A stretch of DNA of 64,000 nucleotides, from assembly GCA_029216955.1 (NCBI GenBank), contig JANAVB010023996.1, positions 15,796,043 through 15,860,042 of the forward strand, written 5' to 3'. The notes beneath the pieces are model-generated. The model was not told the origin of the DNA. It did no database searches and saw only the letters and a program-made list of their open reading frames with translations. This document shows, in pieces, positions 10,641 to 22,831 of this stretch. Positions within the stretch are counted from its first letter, which is position 1. Every line of letters starts with the position of its first letter. This stretch comes from Iris pallida. Taxonomy: Eukaryota; Streptophyta; Magnoliopsida; Asparagales; Iridaceae. The position numbers were made by a program, and so were the translations under genes.

Positions 10641-11780
10641 CAAAATTGTTAGCCGATCTTCAGAAGATGGGGATAGAGATAGTTCTCCCTAGCAATGTGG
10701 CATTAATGGCCAGTATGCAAGTTCAGTCCAGTATATTTGAGAGGATCAAGATAGCACAATCAACAGATTCCAACCTACAGTGGCTCAGAACAGAGTATGA
10801 AATAGGACGAATACCAGAGTTATGTATTCACGAAGATGGTACTCTCCGACATGGGAGGCGTCTTTGTGTACCCAATGGTGATATCAGACAGGAGATCATG
10901 ACAGAGGCTCACAGTTCTCACTATTCAATTCATCCCGGTGGCATAAAGATGTACCAAGACATCCATCAGTATTTCTAGTAGAATGGAATGAAGAGGGAGA
11001 TAATCTGATTTGTCTTCCGATGTTCAGTTTGCCAACAAGTTAAAGCTGAACATCAGAGACCAGCTGGACTTTTTCAACCGTTACCGATCCCAGAATAGAA
11101 GTGGGAGCATATAACCATAGACTTTGTAACTGGGTTACCTAAATCCCCGACTGGCAGGAATGCTACATGGGTTATCGTTGATCGTCTCACGAAGGTAGCT
11201 CATTTTTTCCCCTTCAGAATTAGTCAGTCGACGGATCAGCTAGCAGAGATGTACCTCACGAAGGTAGCTCAAGATTTATGTCGCACTTTTGGCGGAGATT
11301 TCAAGAGAGTTTGGAGACTCGTCTCAAGTTCAGTTGAGCATATCATCCGCAGACAGATGGTCAGTCAGAACGTACGATTCAGACTCTTAAAGATATGTTG
11401 CGATCTTGTACGTTGGACTTTGGTGGTTCATGGAAAGATCACCTACACCTAGTGGAGTTCTCCTATAATAATAGTTTCCAGGCCAGTGTCCAGATGGCAC
11501 CCTTTGAAGCAATATATGGTAGAAAATACAGATCCTTATTAGCCTGGGATGATATAGGTGAGAGGTAGATGATTGGTCCAGAGATGATTACGCAGACTAT
11601 CGAGGTGGTCAGGCAAGTCAGAGATCATCTTCGAGTTATCCAAGATCGCTAGTGTCATTGGGCCGATTCTCATCGGTATTTCCATGAGTTTTCAGTCGGC
11701 GACCACGTATTCCTTAGGATCTCATCTACCCGTAGCGTCATTCGTTTTGACGTACGGGAAAAGCTTAGTCCTAGGTATAT
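10641..11780 (+). pseudogene. Integrase of the Del-like element, core damaged
   Basis: The N-terminal HHCC finger is visible (AHSSHYSIHPGGIKMYQD, then CSVCQQVK), interrupted by stops. The core begins with ITIDFVTGLPKS (first catalytic Asp) and VIVDRLTKVAHF. After TKVAQDLCR the sequence jumps to a shifted frame that normally follows the second Asp block. The GVP..IVSDRDPRF-type segment is missing, which suggests a small deletion near 11260-11300. Another frame holds YHPQTDGQSERTIQTLKDML (about 11338-11400) and then LVEFSYNNSFQASVQMAPFE. Non-functional. Confidence 0.85.
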
Positions 11781-12125
11781 AAGGCCATTCGATATTCTAG
11801 AGCGAGTAGGTGATGTGTCCTATCGTCTCGCTCTTCTGCCGTCATTACGTGAGGTACATGACGTGTTCCATATATCCCAATTATGACATTATATCCCGGA
11901 TCCGAGCCATGTCCTTGATCATTCGGAATTGGTTGTTGGAACTAACCTTTCATATGAGGAAAGGCCCGTATCCATATTGGACTGAAGAGAGAAGGTACTC
12001 AAGAACAAGACTATTAGTTTAGTCTGTGTTGCTTGGGGTCACCACTCTTTAGGTGAGTCAACGTGGGAGGGTGAGGATGATATCCGCTCGCGATATCTAC
12101 ACCTGTTTGGCTCATAAGATATATT
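11781..12125 (+). pseudogene. Integrase C-terminus with chromodomain-like tail
   Basis: Segments in the correct order are IRPFDILERVGDVSYRLALL, REVHDVFHISQL, YIPDPSHVLDH, LSYEERPVSILD, EKVLKNKTISLVCVAWGHHS and GESTWEGEDDIRSRYLHLF. The last two match the degenerate chromodomain at the end of Del/Tekay chromovirus integrases, which is thought to steer insertion to heterochromatin. Several stops are present. Confidence 0.8.
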
Positions 12126-12264
12126 GTCTTCCTTATGCCTTATGCTTTTAAATTCCTTGCTTGTATGAATGATTGCTTGATTGGTTGCTAGTCGTAGATG
12201 GCTTGTGCTTTAGTATAGCTTGTCCCGACATCTCTAGCCTCTTGATTAAATTTTGAGGGCATAA

Positions 12265-12285
12265 TTCTTTTAAGGTGGGTAGAGT
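12265..12285 (+). promoter_or_regulatory. Polypurine tract of the Del-like element
   Basis: ttctttTAAGGTGGGTAGAG lies immediately before the 3' LTR, a common form of the Ty3/gypsy plus-strand primer. Confidence 0.75.
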
Positions 12286-14967
12286 CATCACTCCCGTTTT
12301 TTGTTATATGTATTTTCAGTGTACGTATGCAGATTTCGACCCATATTTTATTTACTATATTTTATTATTTCTTTATTGCTTGCCTTGATGTATCTTGACT
12401 AAGGTTGACCTTGGGTTGGGTTGGTCCAACTTGACTTGCTTTGGATGGCTTGGTTTGGTTTATTTTGATGGTTGGTTCAACATGTTGAACCATCTCCTCT
12501 CTTTATAAACCCAACCACCCCTTTTTCTCTCTTTATTACTTCCCTTTATTTCTTCTCCTTCTTCTCCATTACTCTCCTACCAACCTAGAGAGCTTAGGCA
12601 AGTGCAACTTACTTCATGATGGATCTTCTATTTTATTGTTTTATCTTCTTTTCTACATGATTCTAAGCATCTTTAGGACTTGGAGTTTTCGGTTTGGACA
12701 GATAGAATTTTGTAGATCTAAGTTTATAGCCTTTTCAGTTTTCTTGGATTTTGATCTACCAAACTTCATTATTTTCAAGTTTTGATTGCTCTATGTTGTA
12801 GAGAATTCGATTCTACCCAAAATGGTCCTTTGAAAAGTTAGATTTTGACTTATTTTGAGGAAGTTATGGCCAAAGTAAGATTTGGACATCTTCTATATTC
12901 ATCCGTTCTAGTTTTGGCAGGGACGATGAATAGTACTGGCCGCATGGCTGCATAGTACCGCATAGTGCTGGTCGCATAGCCTTATAGTGCCGTATAGTGC
13001 TGGCCGCATGGCTGCATAGTATCATATAGTGCTAGCCGCATAGCTATATATTCCACATAGTGCTGGCCGCATTGCTGCATAGTGCCATATATTGCTGGCC
13101 GTATAGCTGCATATGCCGCATAGTGTTGGCCGCCTGACTGAATAGTGTCACATAGTGCTGGCCACATGGCTGCATAGTGCCGCATAGTGTTGGCCGCATA
13201 ACTGCATAGTACCGTATAGTGCCAGTCTGCATAGATGCATAGTGCATGGCAGCATAGTATCGCATAGTGCCTATTTTGGGTATTTTATGCCCCATTTGGC
13301 TGATTTGTGGCCAGAATTTCTTCCAACTCCTAACATAAAAGTTGTAGATCTTTTCCTTGGCTTCAAGAATATGTTACTAGCTATTTTATGCAAGTTTCTC
13401 TCATTCATGATAATGTAAGGATAGATTATGATAGTGGCCCGTTGTGGCGCACTCTTAATAAGTAATAAGTAACATGACATGATAGTGGCCCGTTGTGGCA
13501 TACTCTTAACAAGTAATCTTTACATAATAATAACATGATAGTGGCCCGTCGTAGCGCTCTCTTGACAAGTAAACCTGACATATAATCTTGAATGCCGTTG
13601 CGACGGCTAACTTGACATGTTGAGTAATAACTCGCCTTGACCCCGTAGGTGATTGATCTTGAATGTGCTTGTATAAGCTACCAGTCTCATCTCGCATCAT
13701 GTCTAGGACTTGCATCCCTGGTTACCACGGTCAGGGATTCATGCTGAATCTGACTAGGTTAATTACTAGATTGATCAAAGTAGCTCATATAGAGAGATGT
13801 TTCCAGTTACAAGCGATCCCGTTATTCCGGCAACACCTGATGGACTTATAGCCTGCCGACGAGTAGGACACATTTGCAGCCTACTGTCATGTGGAGCACT
13901 TCTTGAAACAAGTAATATGCACACTGTCATATGTTGCACTCCAAGTCACCTAATAATTCTTTATAACTCTTACACGAACCTCGCTTGGATAACCTGGATA
14001 GCTGCAGGGCTTGTGACTGCCGGAACATCTCATTACATTTTGTGAGTAACTAGGCTTGTGATAACCCTAGTTAGTTAAAGTATCCAGCCGTACTCTTTGC
14101 TTGGCCGTGAATGTTGGATGGAGTCCAATCCTGCCTAATCTTGTCTAGATCCAGTACATGGCTATCTCAAGACATGCTTGCTTACTATTTACTCTTAGCA
14201 ATAAATGGATAGAGACCCGATTCTGTTCAGGCGAAGGGTTACAACCCCGATCCTTGTTTGGTTTAAGGATTGTAACCTGGCTTCCGGAATAGTTTCTCGT
14301 CCTCTCGTCATTTGTTGCCTTATTTACATTTCATGTCTTCTTGTTATTATTCTTGTTTATGTTATGACATGCTGGTTTTAGTTCTTAAGTGAAGCCTTCC
14401 TTGTAGCACTTGCTCTTTCTGGAGTCTGACCCAACTGGTTTTGTATGGCCGGATTTTGGAGCAGCACCTGAGGATCTCTCAGCCTTCCAGCCAGATGGTG
14501 AACACTAGACGTAACCCTGGCAACGAGTGGATTTTATTTTTCTCTCCCACTCTATTGTAAATTATTCTTTTAAGGCATTTAGCTGCCGAGCAAGTGTTAA
14601 CTCGTGTTGAATACTTATATTTTTTGTCTGCCTAAGGGCTGTAATATGATTGACAACTCCTATGGTTGATCATGTATGACTGAAACACTTGTTTGTCCTC
14701 GCATTTTGTACGACTAGCTTTATGATCATCTGTATACAAAATGTATGGGACGCCTTACTATTGAATATCTGATGGTCTAACATCTTGTAACTATTATTAC
14801 TTGCTTGAGATTGAGACAGTCTTGACCATAAGAGACTGATGGCTTGTAGATAAATTCTCATACATCTGGACAGCCGTGACCGTATATCGAGGTGGATTAC
14901 GCTTCTATATACGTAGCTGGATGTGTCTGTCCTCTGCTCTCCAGTATTCTGGTTCTAGGGCATGACA
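12286..14967 (+). repeat. 3' LTR of the Del-like element
   Basis: Collinear with 4596-7311. The terminal TG has become CA (12286-12287, CATCACTCCCG versus TGTCACTCCCG). The end is ctagggcatgaca followed by TSD tacta. It contains the palindrome (12473-12492), TATAAA (12504-12509), a minisatellite of about 340 bp (12931-13270, against 389 bp in the 5' LTR) and the approximately 45-bp repeats. Confidence 0.9.
12931..13270 (+). repeat. 32-bp minisatellite inside the 3' LTR
   Basis: Same unit as 5240-5628 with fewer or shorter copies. The length difference between the two LTRs shows that the array changed after insertion. Confidence 0.85.
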
Positions 14968-15164
14968 TACTACGAGCCTGCGAATAGAGTTGAAGTTAGG
15001 AGGTTATAATATCACCGACAAATAGGATTTTGAACCCTATGTGTCTATTTTAACTTAGGATCTTATTGTCTCTTAATTACATCTTGCTTTATTCTTTCCG
15101 TGATTTGTTCGATATGTTTGTATCTACCGTTCTAACTATATCCTTTCTTTCCTTTTAGTTCGCA

Positions 15165-16320
15165 ATGGCTGAGACAAGGTGCAGTACGATCTGTAAGGGG
15201 AAAATGGTAGCTAACTCATATACTACTCCCGAACCCGTGGGATCGGCAAGAGTAAGTACTGAGTTCGTAGAGCCCTCTAACCATCAACCGGATAGAGTTA
15301 TGCTAATGATCTCCCACCACCACCACCAACAGCCCCAACCTAAAGAGTAACTGTGGATGGAGCTCATATCCTTACAATACTCTAATGCATGATGGAGACT
15401 CAGTAGAGGCATGCAAATGTTCTAGAAAGGAGCGTAGAAATACGACAAGATCGTGTGGGTACTATTGATGGGTTTCGCAAGATGAACCCACCTCCCTTTA
15501 CTGGCCCGGAGAAATCCATAGAAGTCACCAACTGGCTAGTGGAGACAGAGACACTACTAGAGGCATCAAAGTTGCCACCGGAGAAGTGTATAAAAGCGGT
15601 GAAGTTGCAGCTCAAGGATAATGCACATCAATGGTGGGCTGCACAAGAAAGACGGTTCGGCAAGAATGTGTTATGGAAAGAGTTTAAGGAACTCTTCAAT
15701 ACCATGTTCTTCCCTGTGACAGTTCGGAGGGAGTTACAGGATCAGTTTATACGACTAGAACAGAAAAGCATGATGGTGGATGGATATGATGTAGAATTTA
15801 GTCGTTTGAGCCATTTTGCTCCTACTCTTGTATCTACAGAAGATGAGAAGGCAGAAAAGTTCCATTCTAGGTTGAATTACAAGTTGCAGAGTTTGACAGC
15901 GTCATTAGACCCAACATCCTGTACAGATATCTTGAATGTAGCTGGGCGTCAAGAATCCATCCTAAGGCTGAAAGTAGCTTCCAAAAAAGAGGTAGAGATG
16001 GCAGTCATCAAGAACCATCAAAATGTCATAATATTTCTCAGAAGACCCTTCAAATCTAGCATCAACATCATCCTCCAACTAGAGTGGTATCATCCCAGCC
16101 ACAACAACAGTCGATACTACCTAAGCCTAAGTGTAATTATTGTGGAAGAGAAGGACACAAGTAGGACCATTGTAGGAAGAGGTTAGGACTTTGTCTCCTT
16201 TGTGGATCGTCGGACCACCAAGTGCGAGAATGCTCCACAGCAATTGCAGCCTGGAGGAGCACAACGTCAAAGACAAGCATTTGTGGCTGTGACTCAACCC
16301 CAAGACATAGGTAACTTAAA
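15165..16320 (+). pseudogene. Gag of element A (two zinc knuckles, no pol downstream)
   Basis: The ATG at 15165 opens MAETRCSTICKGKMVANS and stops at 15350. A different frame from 15455 carries the Gag body: DGFRKMNPPPFTGPEKSIEV, DNAHQWWAAQERRFG, WKEFKELFNTMFFPVTVRRE, YDVEFSRLSHFAPTLVSTE. These are Retrotrans_gag features. Two zinc knuckles follow near 16132-16230: CNYCGREGHK-stop-DHC and CLLCGSSDHQVREC. Translation fails by about 16310, and only 210 bp remain before the PPT, so no Pol was ever encoded here. The two-knuckle layout matches the element C Gag. Particle formation would require Pol supplied in trans. Confidence 0.85.
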
Positions 16321-16520
16321 TGTATTTCCTTCAAAGCCTTTTTTTAGTTTTAGTTGTTAGATACGATGCATGATTAGTTAGCTTATAGTAAGCTTATTAT
16401 TGATTAGTTTACTTTATATTCCTAGCTATTATCTCTCCGTGACTTAGTTTACGAATTATTGCTTATAAGAGTTATGTATTATATTATACTGCTAGTGACG
16501 TTTGATTTTTGAGGAAAAAA

Positions 16521-16539
16521 ACTTTTAAGGAGGATAATT
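16521..16539 (+). promoter_or_regulatory. Polypurine tract of element A
   Basis: acttttaaggaggataatt directly precedes the 3' LTR start TGTAGCACTTATG. Confidence 0.75.
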
Positions 16540-19152
16540 TGTAGCACTTATGTCCCTAAATTTACTTATTTATTTTGGAGATTTTTTTTTAAATTTTTGT
16601 TATTATTATTAGGTAGGGAGTGGTTAGAATCATAAGTAAATAGAGATTTAATTTTTGAGCTCTCAAGGGTGCATACCTAGACTATAGGTCATATGAGGTC
16701 ACTATGGTCCCTAGATAGTCTCTAGATGGTTATTTTAATATTTTAGAATTTTTTGGAATTTTTGGGAATTTTTTGGATAATTAAAACCTATAGAAATACT
16801 TTTTTCCATAGGATTTTAGAATTTATTGTAGAGTCACACGAAGTGATTTTGAGACCAAACTTTTTATCTAGGCTCTAGACACCAAGAAATAGTTTCTAGA
16901 ATTTTGTAGGATTTTTCTGGATTTTAGTGGGATTTATTTGGAGTTATTTGGAGTAAAAATAAATTTTCAATAATTTTCTGCAATTAAATTAACTAATTAC
17001 ACACTCAGCAGCCTAGTCAGCCAGTCCAGTCAACCAAGGTGGGCCGCATGTCAGCCACAAATAGCCAAACTGTGGGGCCCAGCTGTCAGTCTAATGGACA
17101 GTTGGGTACAAATTATTTTGAGTCCGAGCCGGACTCGGATAGCCAAGCCGAGCCGAGCTCGCACTCGAGCCAAGCCGGCTGCACCATAGCCATATGATCT
17201 GGAGCCAGAGCCATTCAAATTTAGCCACATGGCAGCCTGAGCCAGTAGTCGCGGCTCACCGCCTCTCTTCCCTATATATATGTTAATTCGTAAAACCTAA
17301 AAATTCCAGCAGCCTTTTTGTGGGAGAGTTCTAGTAGAGTCCTCGACTTCGCGGAGTGTTTGCCGTTGATCTAGACGTCCGTTTCATGCACCGTATTTTT
17401 ATTAGAAGCGTATTGAGGTCAGGTGTCTGAATATATACCTTTTTTCTTGGAAATTTATTCTTGAATTTCTGGATAATTATTTGAGTGTCGGTTGTCCAAA
17501 AATTGATGCATCGTACGGTTTTCGAGCTTCCGAGTGATGCCGAACTCCGATTCACGATTTGTTTGAAGTTTTGGAAAGCTGGCAACGAGATCTACAACAT
17601 ACAATTTTTCCAGAAATTCATAGTTTCATCTAGTATTTTATTTTGTTCATAAAATTTAGATTTGGTCAACGATTCATCGATTTGGTCATGGTTAGCCATA
17701 ATGGCAATAAGTTTTGACCAAATTTTGATTTTACAGCACGATTGATTCCAGTGCACTCGTAGTGTTGAAATCTACCATGTTGCACACTCAAACTTTTGAT
17801 GGCATAACGTTTGACTAGCTAGTTAATGGTATGTCTCGATTTACGTGCCACGGGTTCTGAATTTGGAACCGTGAATTTTCTTGGCCAAATATTGGTGTTT
17901 AGATTTTATTTCAGATTTAAATATGTTAAAATAGGATTTTAGATGATTTATTCTAGAATTAGAATAGAATTTGCTAAAATAACCCATTAGCCACTTTCTA
18001 GAATTTTTAGAGTGGGAATCGTTGATCTAACTTGTTGTTTTTGTGACGGGGTAGATCAGGCTACGACTTGTGACTTTATCATCTATCGGAGCAGACAAGT
18101 ATCACTATGACCTATGTTTCCTTTATTTTATACTGCATGTACCATCATGTCGTCTTTTCAATATTACTCCCTTATGATTCATGTTGTCATTGTTCATGAT
18201 TACTATTGTACACGAGAGTTAGAATCGTTTGGGTATACATACATATTCATGTCTTACTCATTGTTTCTTATTATTTATAGTTTATCGTATTGCTAATGTT
18301 ATCATAGTGGACATGTATTGTGAGTGAGTCAGGCAGGGGAATACAATAAGTAAGCATGTGGTCAACAAATTGAATACAGACCCTCTATACATTGATTGCA
18401 TAATATCAGTCATGCACCACACGTATGACTGACGGATATCCCAAGCCGTCTACATGCTGAAAGTTGGTATTATAAAACACATAGTATACGTGACTTAATT
18501 ATTGTTGCTCTATTGTCTATTGTTCTTCTTTCGTCAAGTCTACCTTCTTGTTTTCATCATGTCTTAGTGGTATGTCAAATTCAACCTTCATATTGTTATC
18601 ATATCTCAATGGTATTTCCTTATCATACAATGTCATACCTATACTTATCTTCAGTTAAATTCCTTTTATCGTTCCTTCATGCTTGTATACTATATTGTGT
18701 AATATAGTGTTATGGTGATCTTGCTCCAATCCTGACTTGATAACTGTTTTTTAGCTTTAGATGAAGAGGTTTGTCCCGAGATCTACGGTAAGTATGTTGG
18801 CGACCCTGACATCACTGGTGTACCCGATTCCAACACTGATATGAATTAGCATATTTCCTTTCTTATGGACTCGTATTAGTTAGTAGTTATAGTTATAGAG
18901 TTTAGTTGTTTATTTTATGATATCCGGGTTTGTTTTCAAGACTTACTGAGTTGTAGTAGATTATTTGATATTTATAATATTGAGACTGTTGGGTTTTTTG
19001 GTGATTATTGTTGGCTTAGTTGTGGATGATATATGTGCATGTTGTGCTTGTTGTGGACAATTGTTATCATAGACAGCGTACTACCGTCGATGTTGCAGCG
19101 TAGGCTGGACTTGGCCATGTACTCGTATATCGAAAAACGAAAGCGGATCGTG

Positions 19153-19155
<3 letters not shown>
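16540..19155 (+). repeat. 3' LTR of element A (2.6 kb)
   Basis: Begins TGTAGCACTTATG and ends GATCGTGACA. A TATA-like TATATATA sits at 17273-17280. About 135 bp upstream is a GAGTCCG-AGC-CGGACTC hairpin (17120-17136) within a run of agccgag words. The last 85 bp (19070-19155) are the shared LTR-end module. Short open frames at 18114-18707 look random. Confidence 0.85.

Positions 19156-19228
<73 letters not shown>
19156..19228. repeat. (TA)n microsatellite
   Basis: About 36 TA units directly abut the element A LTR end (tgaca then atatat). Confidence 0.95.
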
Positions 19229-19233
<5 letters not shown>

Positions 19234-19393
19234 GATGCCTAAGGGACATGTTGGCCGTGACGATCCTCCAAATGGAGATTTACCTACTGCGCTAGAAGAA
19301 GAAGACAGTGGTCCTCGTAAAGCAGGGATAGACCATCGCTGGACCATGGTTGCGTCTCGTTGAGGTCCGAGAAAGGCAAAGTTGGGTGTGACG
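19229..19393. other. Unassigned 165 bp between element A and the copia LTR
   Basis: Contains a 42-codon open frame (19235-19363, MPKGHVGRDDPPNGDLP...) rich in charged residues. I do not recognise it. It may be a stub of another element. Confidence 0.3.
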
Positions 19394-20310
19394 TGTTGGA
19401 GTTCAGTCTGTATTTGGTAACAGGATATTTGTGGGGTCCAAATATGGTTAAATATTTGTTTTGATTAGATTTGAACGTCCATAATTGGTGTTGGACTATT
19501 TTAGATGTAATAGGATTCTTATTTTAGGGTTTTGTATTTAGGATATCCTATTACGACGTAAAATTAGGTTTCTCATCCTATTCATACGAGGTGAAGGTGG
19601 AGACAGAAAGCATAACACAAAAGTTGAGATTCGGGGTGCTCGTCTACATGAAAGCTAAGAGAAAGTTCACACTTTGCTCTTAGGGCTTCGCCATACAAGA
19701 CAGTAGGAATGTGCAGATCTGATCGAGGAGTCATTAACTTTGGTTAGGGAGATTGTTACAGGTTGGTGAGTGATTTCATTGTAATCTCTATCGTCTTTTC
19801 TTGAGTGTGGTAAGGAGGTTGAATCTATTAGGAGAAAGGGTTCAACAATAGCTTTTCGTCAATCTTGTAATTTTATTTGAGTTATACATATTAGGATTTG
19901 TCCAGGTGATGTAGTTACTACCATATACTTTTTACTGTGCTTGGTGTTTATTAGATATGAGTTGTTTATTTCAGGTGGGTTGGCCTAAGTTTTTGCTGCA
20001 ACATCTCAGAAACAATATCAGAGTGGTTGTAGGGCGTGTCCAATTCCTAACATCTGGAATCGGAGGTTTTGAGGTTCTGACAACCATGTCTATGGAGAAG
20101 ATGAACACTCGTATGATCACCCTTTCTTGGGAGAATTGGCAATTTGGAAGCCAAGGATGCATGATCTACTATGGTGCAAGGACTTGCATGGTTCGTTGGA
20201 GGGCGAAAATACAAAGCCATCGGTCAAAGCTAATGAAGACTAGAGACGACTGGATCTGAATGCCTTTGGATTCATCCACCAATAGTTGAACGATTCTGTG
20301 TTTCCTCACG
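19394..20310 (+). mobile_element. Ty1/copia element, 5' portion (LTR, PBS, gag start)
   Basis: Starts TGTTGGAGTTCAG, a typical copia LTR start. The LTR ends about 20003-20014 (roughly 620 bp). A mutated initiator-Met PBS (TATCAGAG at 20016-20023, flanking G to A changes) and gag follow. The element breaks at 20310 within gag, where element B inserted, and resumes at 34886. Confidence 0.8.
20086..20310 (+). pseudogene. Copia Gag, N-terminal part
   Basis: From the ATG at 20086 (MSMEKMNTRMITLSWENW), a one-base shift after NW leads into IWKPRMHDLLWCKDLHGSLE, the conserved start of copia Gag. RRLDLNAFGFIHQ and NDSVFPHV follow, with stops at Trp positions. The reading frame is cut by the TSD tcacg (20306-20310) and continues in register at 34891. 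The GagA/UBN2-type domain forms the particle. Confidence 0.85.
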
Positions 20311-22384
20311 TGTCATGACCCGCACGCACTTTTCGGGATACGAGTGCGTGTCCAAGCCAGCCTACGCTGTAGTATCGGCGGTAGAACATTGTCAAGGCCA
20401 TGATGCTCAAAATCACATAAAATAATAAATTTCTGCTCATTCACAATAACTAAATTAAACTTACAATATTCACAAGTTTTACATTTGAAAAAAACATAAA
20501 CTCTTACAAATATTAAAAATTGCCAACACATCTGACTAGTATTCTACGGTCGACCTCAGCATATACCCATGTCTCCCCTAATGCTCCAAGCACAATGTAG
20601 CAGGCGATTATCTGAAAAATATTGGTTTCTAGTCAGCAATGGAACGAGTACAATCGAAGCATGCAGTTCCAATATAAGATAACGACTATAAAAATAGTGA
20701 ATAGAAAATGACATATATGATGAAAGAAATAACTATAAAATATGGCACGGAAAATATGGTGAGACTACAGGGACAAGTAAAACATGGAATAAGAAACATA
20801 ACCATCTACGTGATTTGAAGTATACCTTTCAATATGTGATCAGGCTGGTCCACTACACCGCACGGGCTACTCTATCTACATTGCATAAAATAAAGCACGG
20901 TCTACACTGTCTATATTGCATGAAATAAATCACATTCTACACTATCTATATTGCATGTAATAAAGCATGATCTACGGGGTTGATCACATATCTACTTAGT
21001 ATGTACTTTCCCACCCGACTACTACACATGGATTAGTCACGACAATAAATCACGAGATGCGTTAAAATAAAACATGATATCATGACTAAAATCCATATGA
21101 CACTAACTCGTGTACTAACCATGTCAAGAATTAAATATGTATCACTAATCATGTAATTATAGTAATTAATAATACTGGAAACAAAATATAAACTGTACTT
21201 ACCTGGTGTCCTGAGCTGCTGATAAAGGTCTGGTGAAGCAAGGAAAGCCAAATGCCACAAATGTCCTCGGATGCTGAAATAAACATCACGAACGTATTTG
21301 GTATAAAAAAATGTCTAAAAACACCAACCCAAAAGTCCAATTTTGGATATAGGGGCAAAATCGTAATTTTGGGTCAAAACGATAACCGTCGTTGGACCCG
21401 CTTTGCACCGAAAAGCGTACTAGTATCTACGGTCTATAAAGTCGTCAAACTACATGTCTACGGGTCCGGTTTGATGATATGAATCCAATCGTATGTCCAA
21501 AGTTGGATTCCGGTGGGCTGTGCACATTCGTCCGTTGGATTAGGTCGCGGGCCTGCCAAAACAGCGTTTCGGTCGACCTTCTCTTAATCGGACCAAACGT
21601 GACATACAGGAGCAGAAAAATTATACGGTCCTATTGGCGCATGTTTTTTCTCGAGATGAAGAACGTGTACGAAGTTATGGGCTAGTTTGGAAAGGGCCGA
21701 TACTCGATATCTCGACGGATATGTTTTGCTTTCGTCGAGCACACACAACGAAATCGAGTTTCATCAAATCCCACATGTCGACAACATCCATACGTGTCTT
21801 TCGATGCTCATGGGTTGCGACCATGTCGCCCGATTTATCAGGGCGCACGCAGTATAGACAATAGTTATTAAATTTTTTGTAGTTGAAAAACTGATTTTTT
21901 TCTAAACTTTGAAATCTGTTTTCTGGGCGTTCATTCGATGGAATCGAATTCTGCGAGAAGGGTTTTGATCTCGTATATGTTGAAAAGAAATCCTTTTAAA
22001 CAAAATTTTGAAACTGTCGACGGATGGGCGAGAAATTGCCTTCAAAGTTAGGGATTTTATCTTAAGGACTATCCTGTTTCGAACAGGTTTTTCGGCAACT
22101 TTGGGCTTGATTTACCGTGCATATGGTGCAATTTAAATTAAATGAATTGAAGAGAGTAGAAGAGGGTCACATTGTGATCTAACCTACAAAATAAGATTAT
22201 AAATTTGCAGTAAGAGGACTAAGAAATTACAACGCAAAATTGATGCACCACTACTGCTGTTGCCGCTATTGCTCTGTTGCATTGTTGTTGCAGTCCGTTC
22301 GGCCAAGCCGATGGTCGGTCGTCGGGCGGCGACTGTACTCCAAGGCGGCGCGGCAAGGTCCCTGGGGTCTCGTCGAGGTTCTGC

Positions 22385-22389
<5 letters not shown>

Positions 22390-22448
<59 letters not shown>
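22390..22448. repeat. (CT)n microsatellite
   Basis: About 29 CT units with one interruption. The equivalent site in the other LTR (about 29671-29685) has about 7 units. Confidence 0.95.
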
Positions 22449-22619
22449 GATATGTACATATATAGCATTCGCGGCTATATCGGGTTGCTCGGTTTTGTTT
22501 GCTGGGGGTCGGGCAATTCAAATTACTGTTCCTGCAAGGGAACAGTAATTTAGGATATTTTTTCTTTTTTTTCTTTTTTCCCTTTTTTTATTTATTTATG
22601 AACCTTTATATATTTTTTT

Positions 22620-22665
22620 ATAAACCTTTATATATATATATATATATATTTTATTTTTTTTATTT

Positions 22666-22704
<39 letters not shown>

Positions 22705-22759
22705 ATATATATATAAATCAATATACATACTAGATATATCAATATATATATATTTATTT

Positions 22760-22830
<71 letters not shown>
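22620..22830. repeat. Compound (TA)n tracts
   Basis: Several runs of TA interrupted by short T-rich or caatatacatactaga sequences. The sequence atatacatactaga occurs both at 22720 and 22832. Confidence 0.9.

Positions 22831-22831
<1 letters not shown>

Larger units (their letters stand above)
4596..14967 (+). mobile_element. Del/Tekay-like Ty3/gypsy element, complete but decayed
   Basis: LTRs at 4596-7311 (2716 bp) and 12286-14967 (2682 bp) flank a 4974-bp interior with gag, protease, RT, RNase H, integrase and a chromodomain-like tail in Ty3/gypsy order. The target duplication is tactg (4591-4595) and tacta (14968-14972). Removing the element restores element A leader sequence that matches element C's leader (gtactacta then cgagcctgc). 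Long LTRs and the tail fit the Del/Tekay chromovirus lineage. Frameshifts, stops and a mutated RT active site make it non-functional. Confidence 0.9.
4036..19155 (+). mobile_element. Element A: gag-only (TR-GAG-like) LTR retrotransposon
   Basis: The 5' LTR remnant 4036-4513 matches the last part of the complete 3' LTR (18677-19155 of 16540-19155). The interior runs from 4514 to 16539 once the nested Del-like element (4596-14967) is set aside, leaving a leader, one gag and a polypurine tract. No protease, RT, RNase H or integrase is visible between the gag end (about 16310) and the PPT (16521). This fits non-autonomous terminal-repeat elements that keep only GAG. The left part of the 5' LTR is lost or lies beyond the LINE, so no TSD can be read. 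The 3' LTR abuts (TA)n directly. Confidence 0.8.

Noticed and set aside
15165..15350. HHHHQQPQP-containing short protein as a separate gene
   Set aside because: It is the N-terminus of the element A Gag, separated from the body by a frameshift.
20311..20397. The shared LTR-end module as a terminal inverted repeat of a DNA transposon
   Set aside because: Orientation differs only because elements lie on different strands. Within each element the two copies are in direct orientation at LTR 3' ends, and 5-bp TSDs fit LTR integrase.
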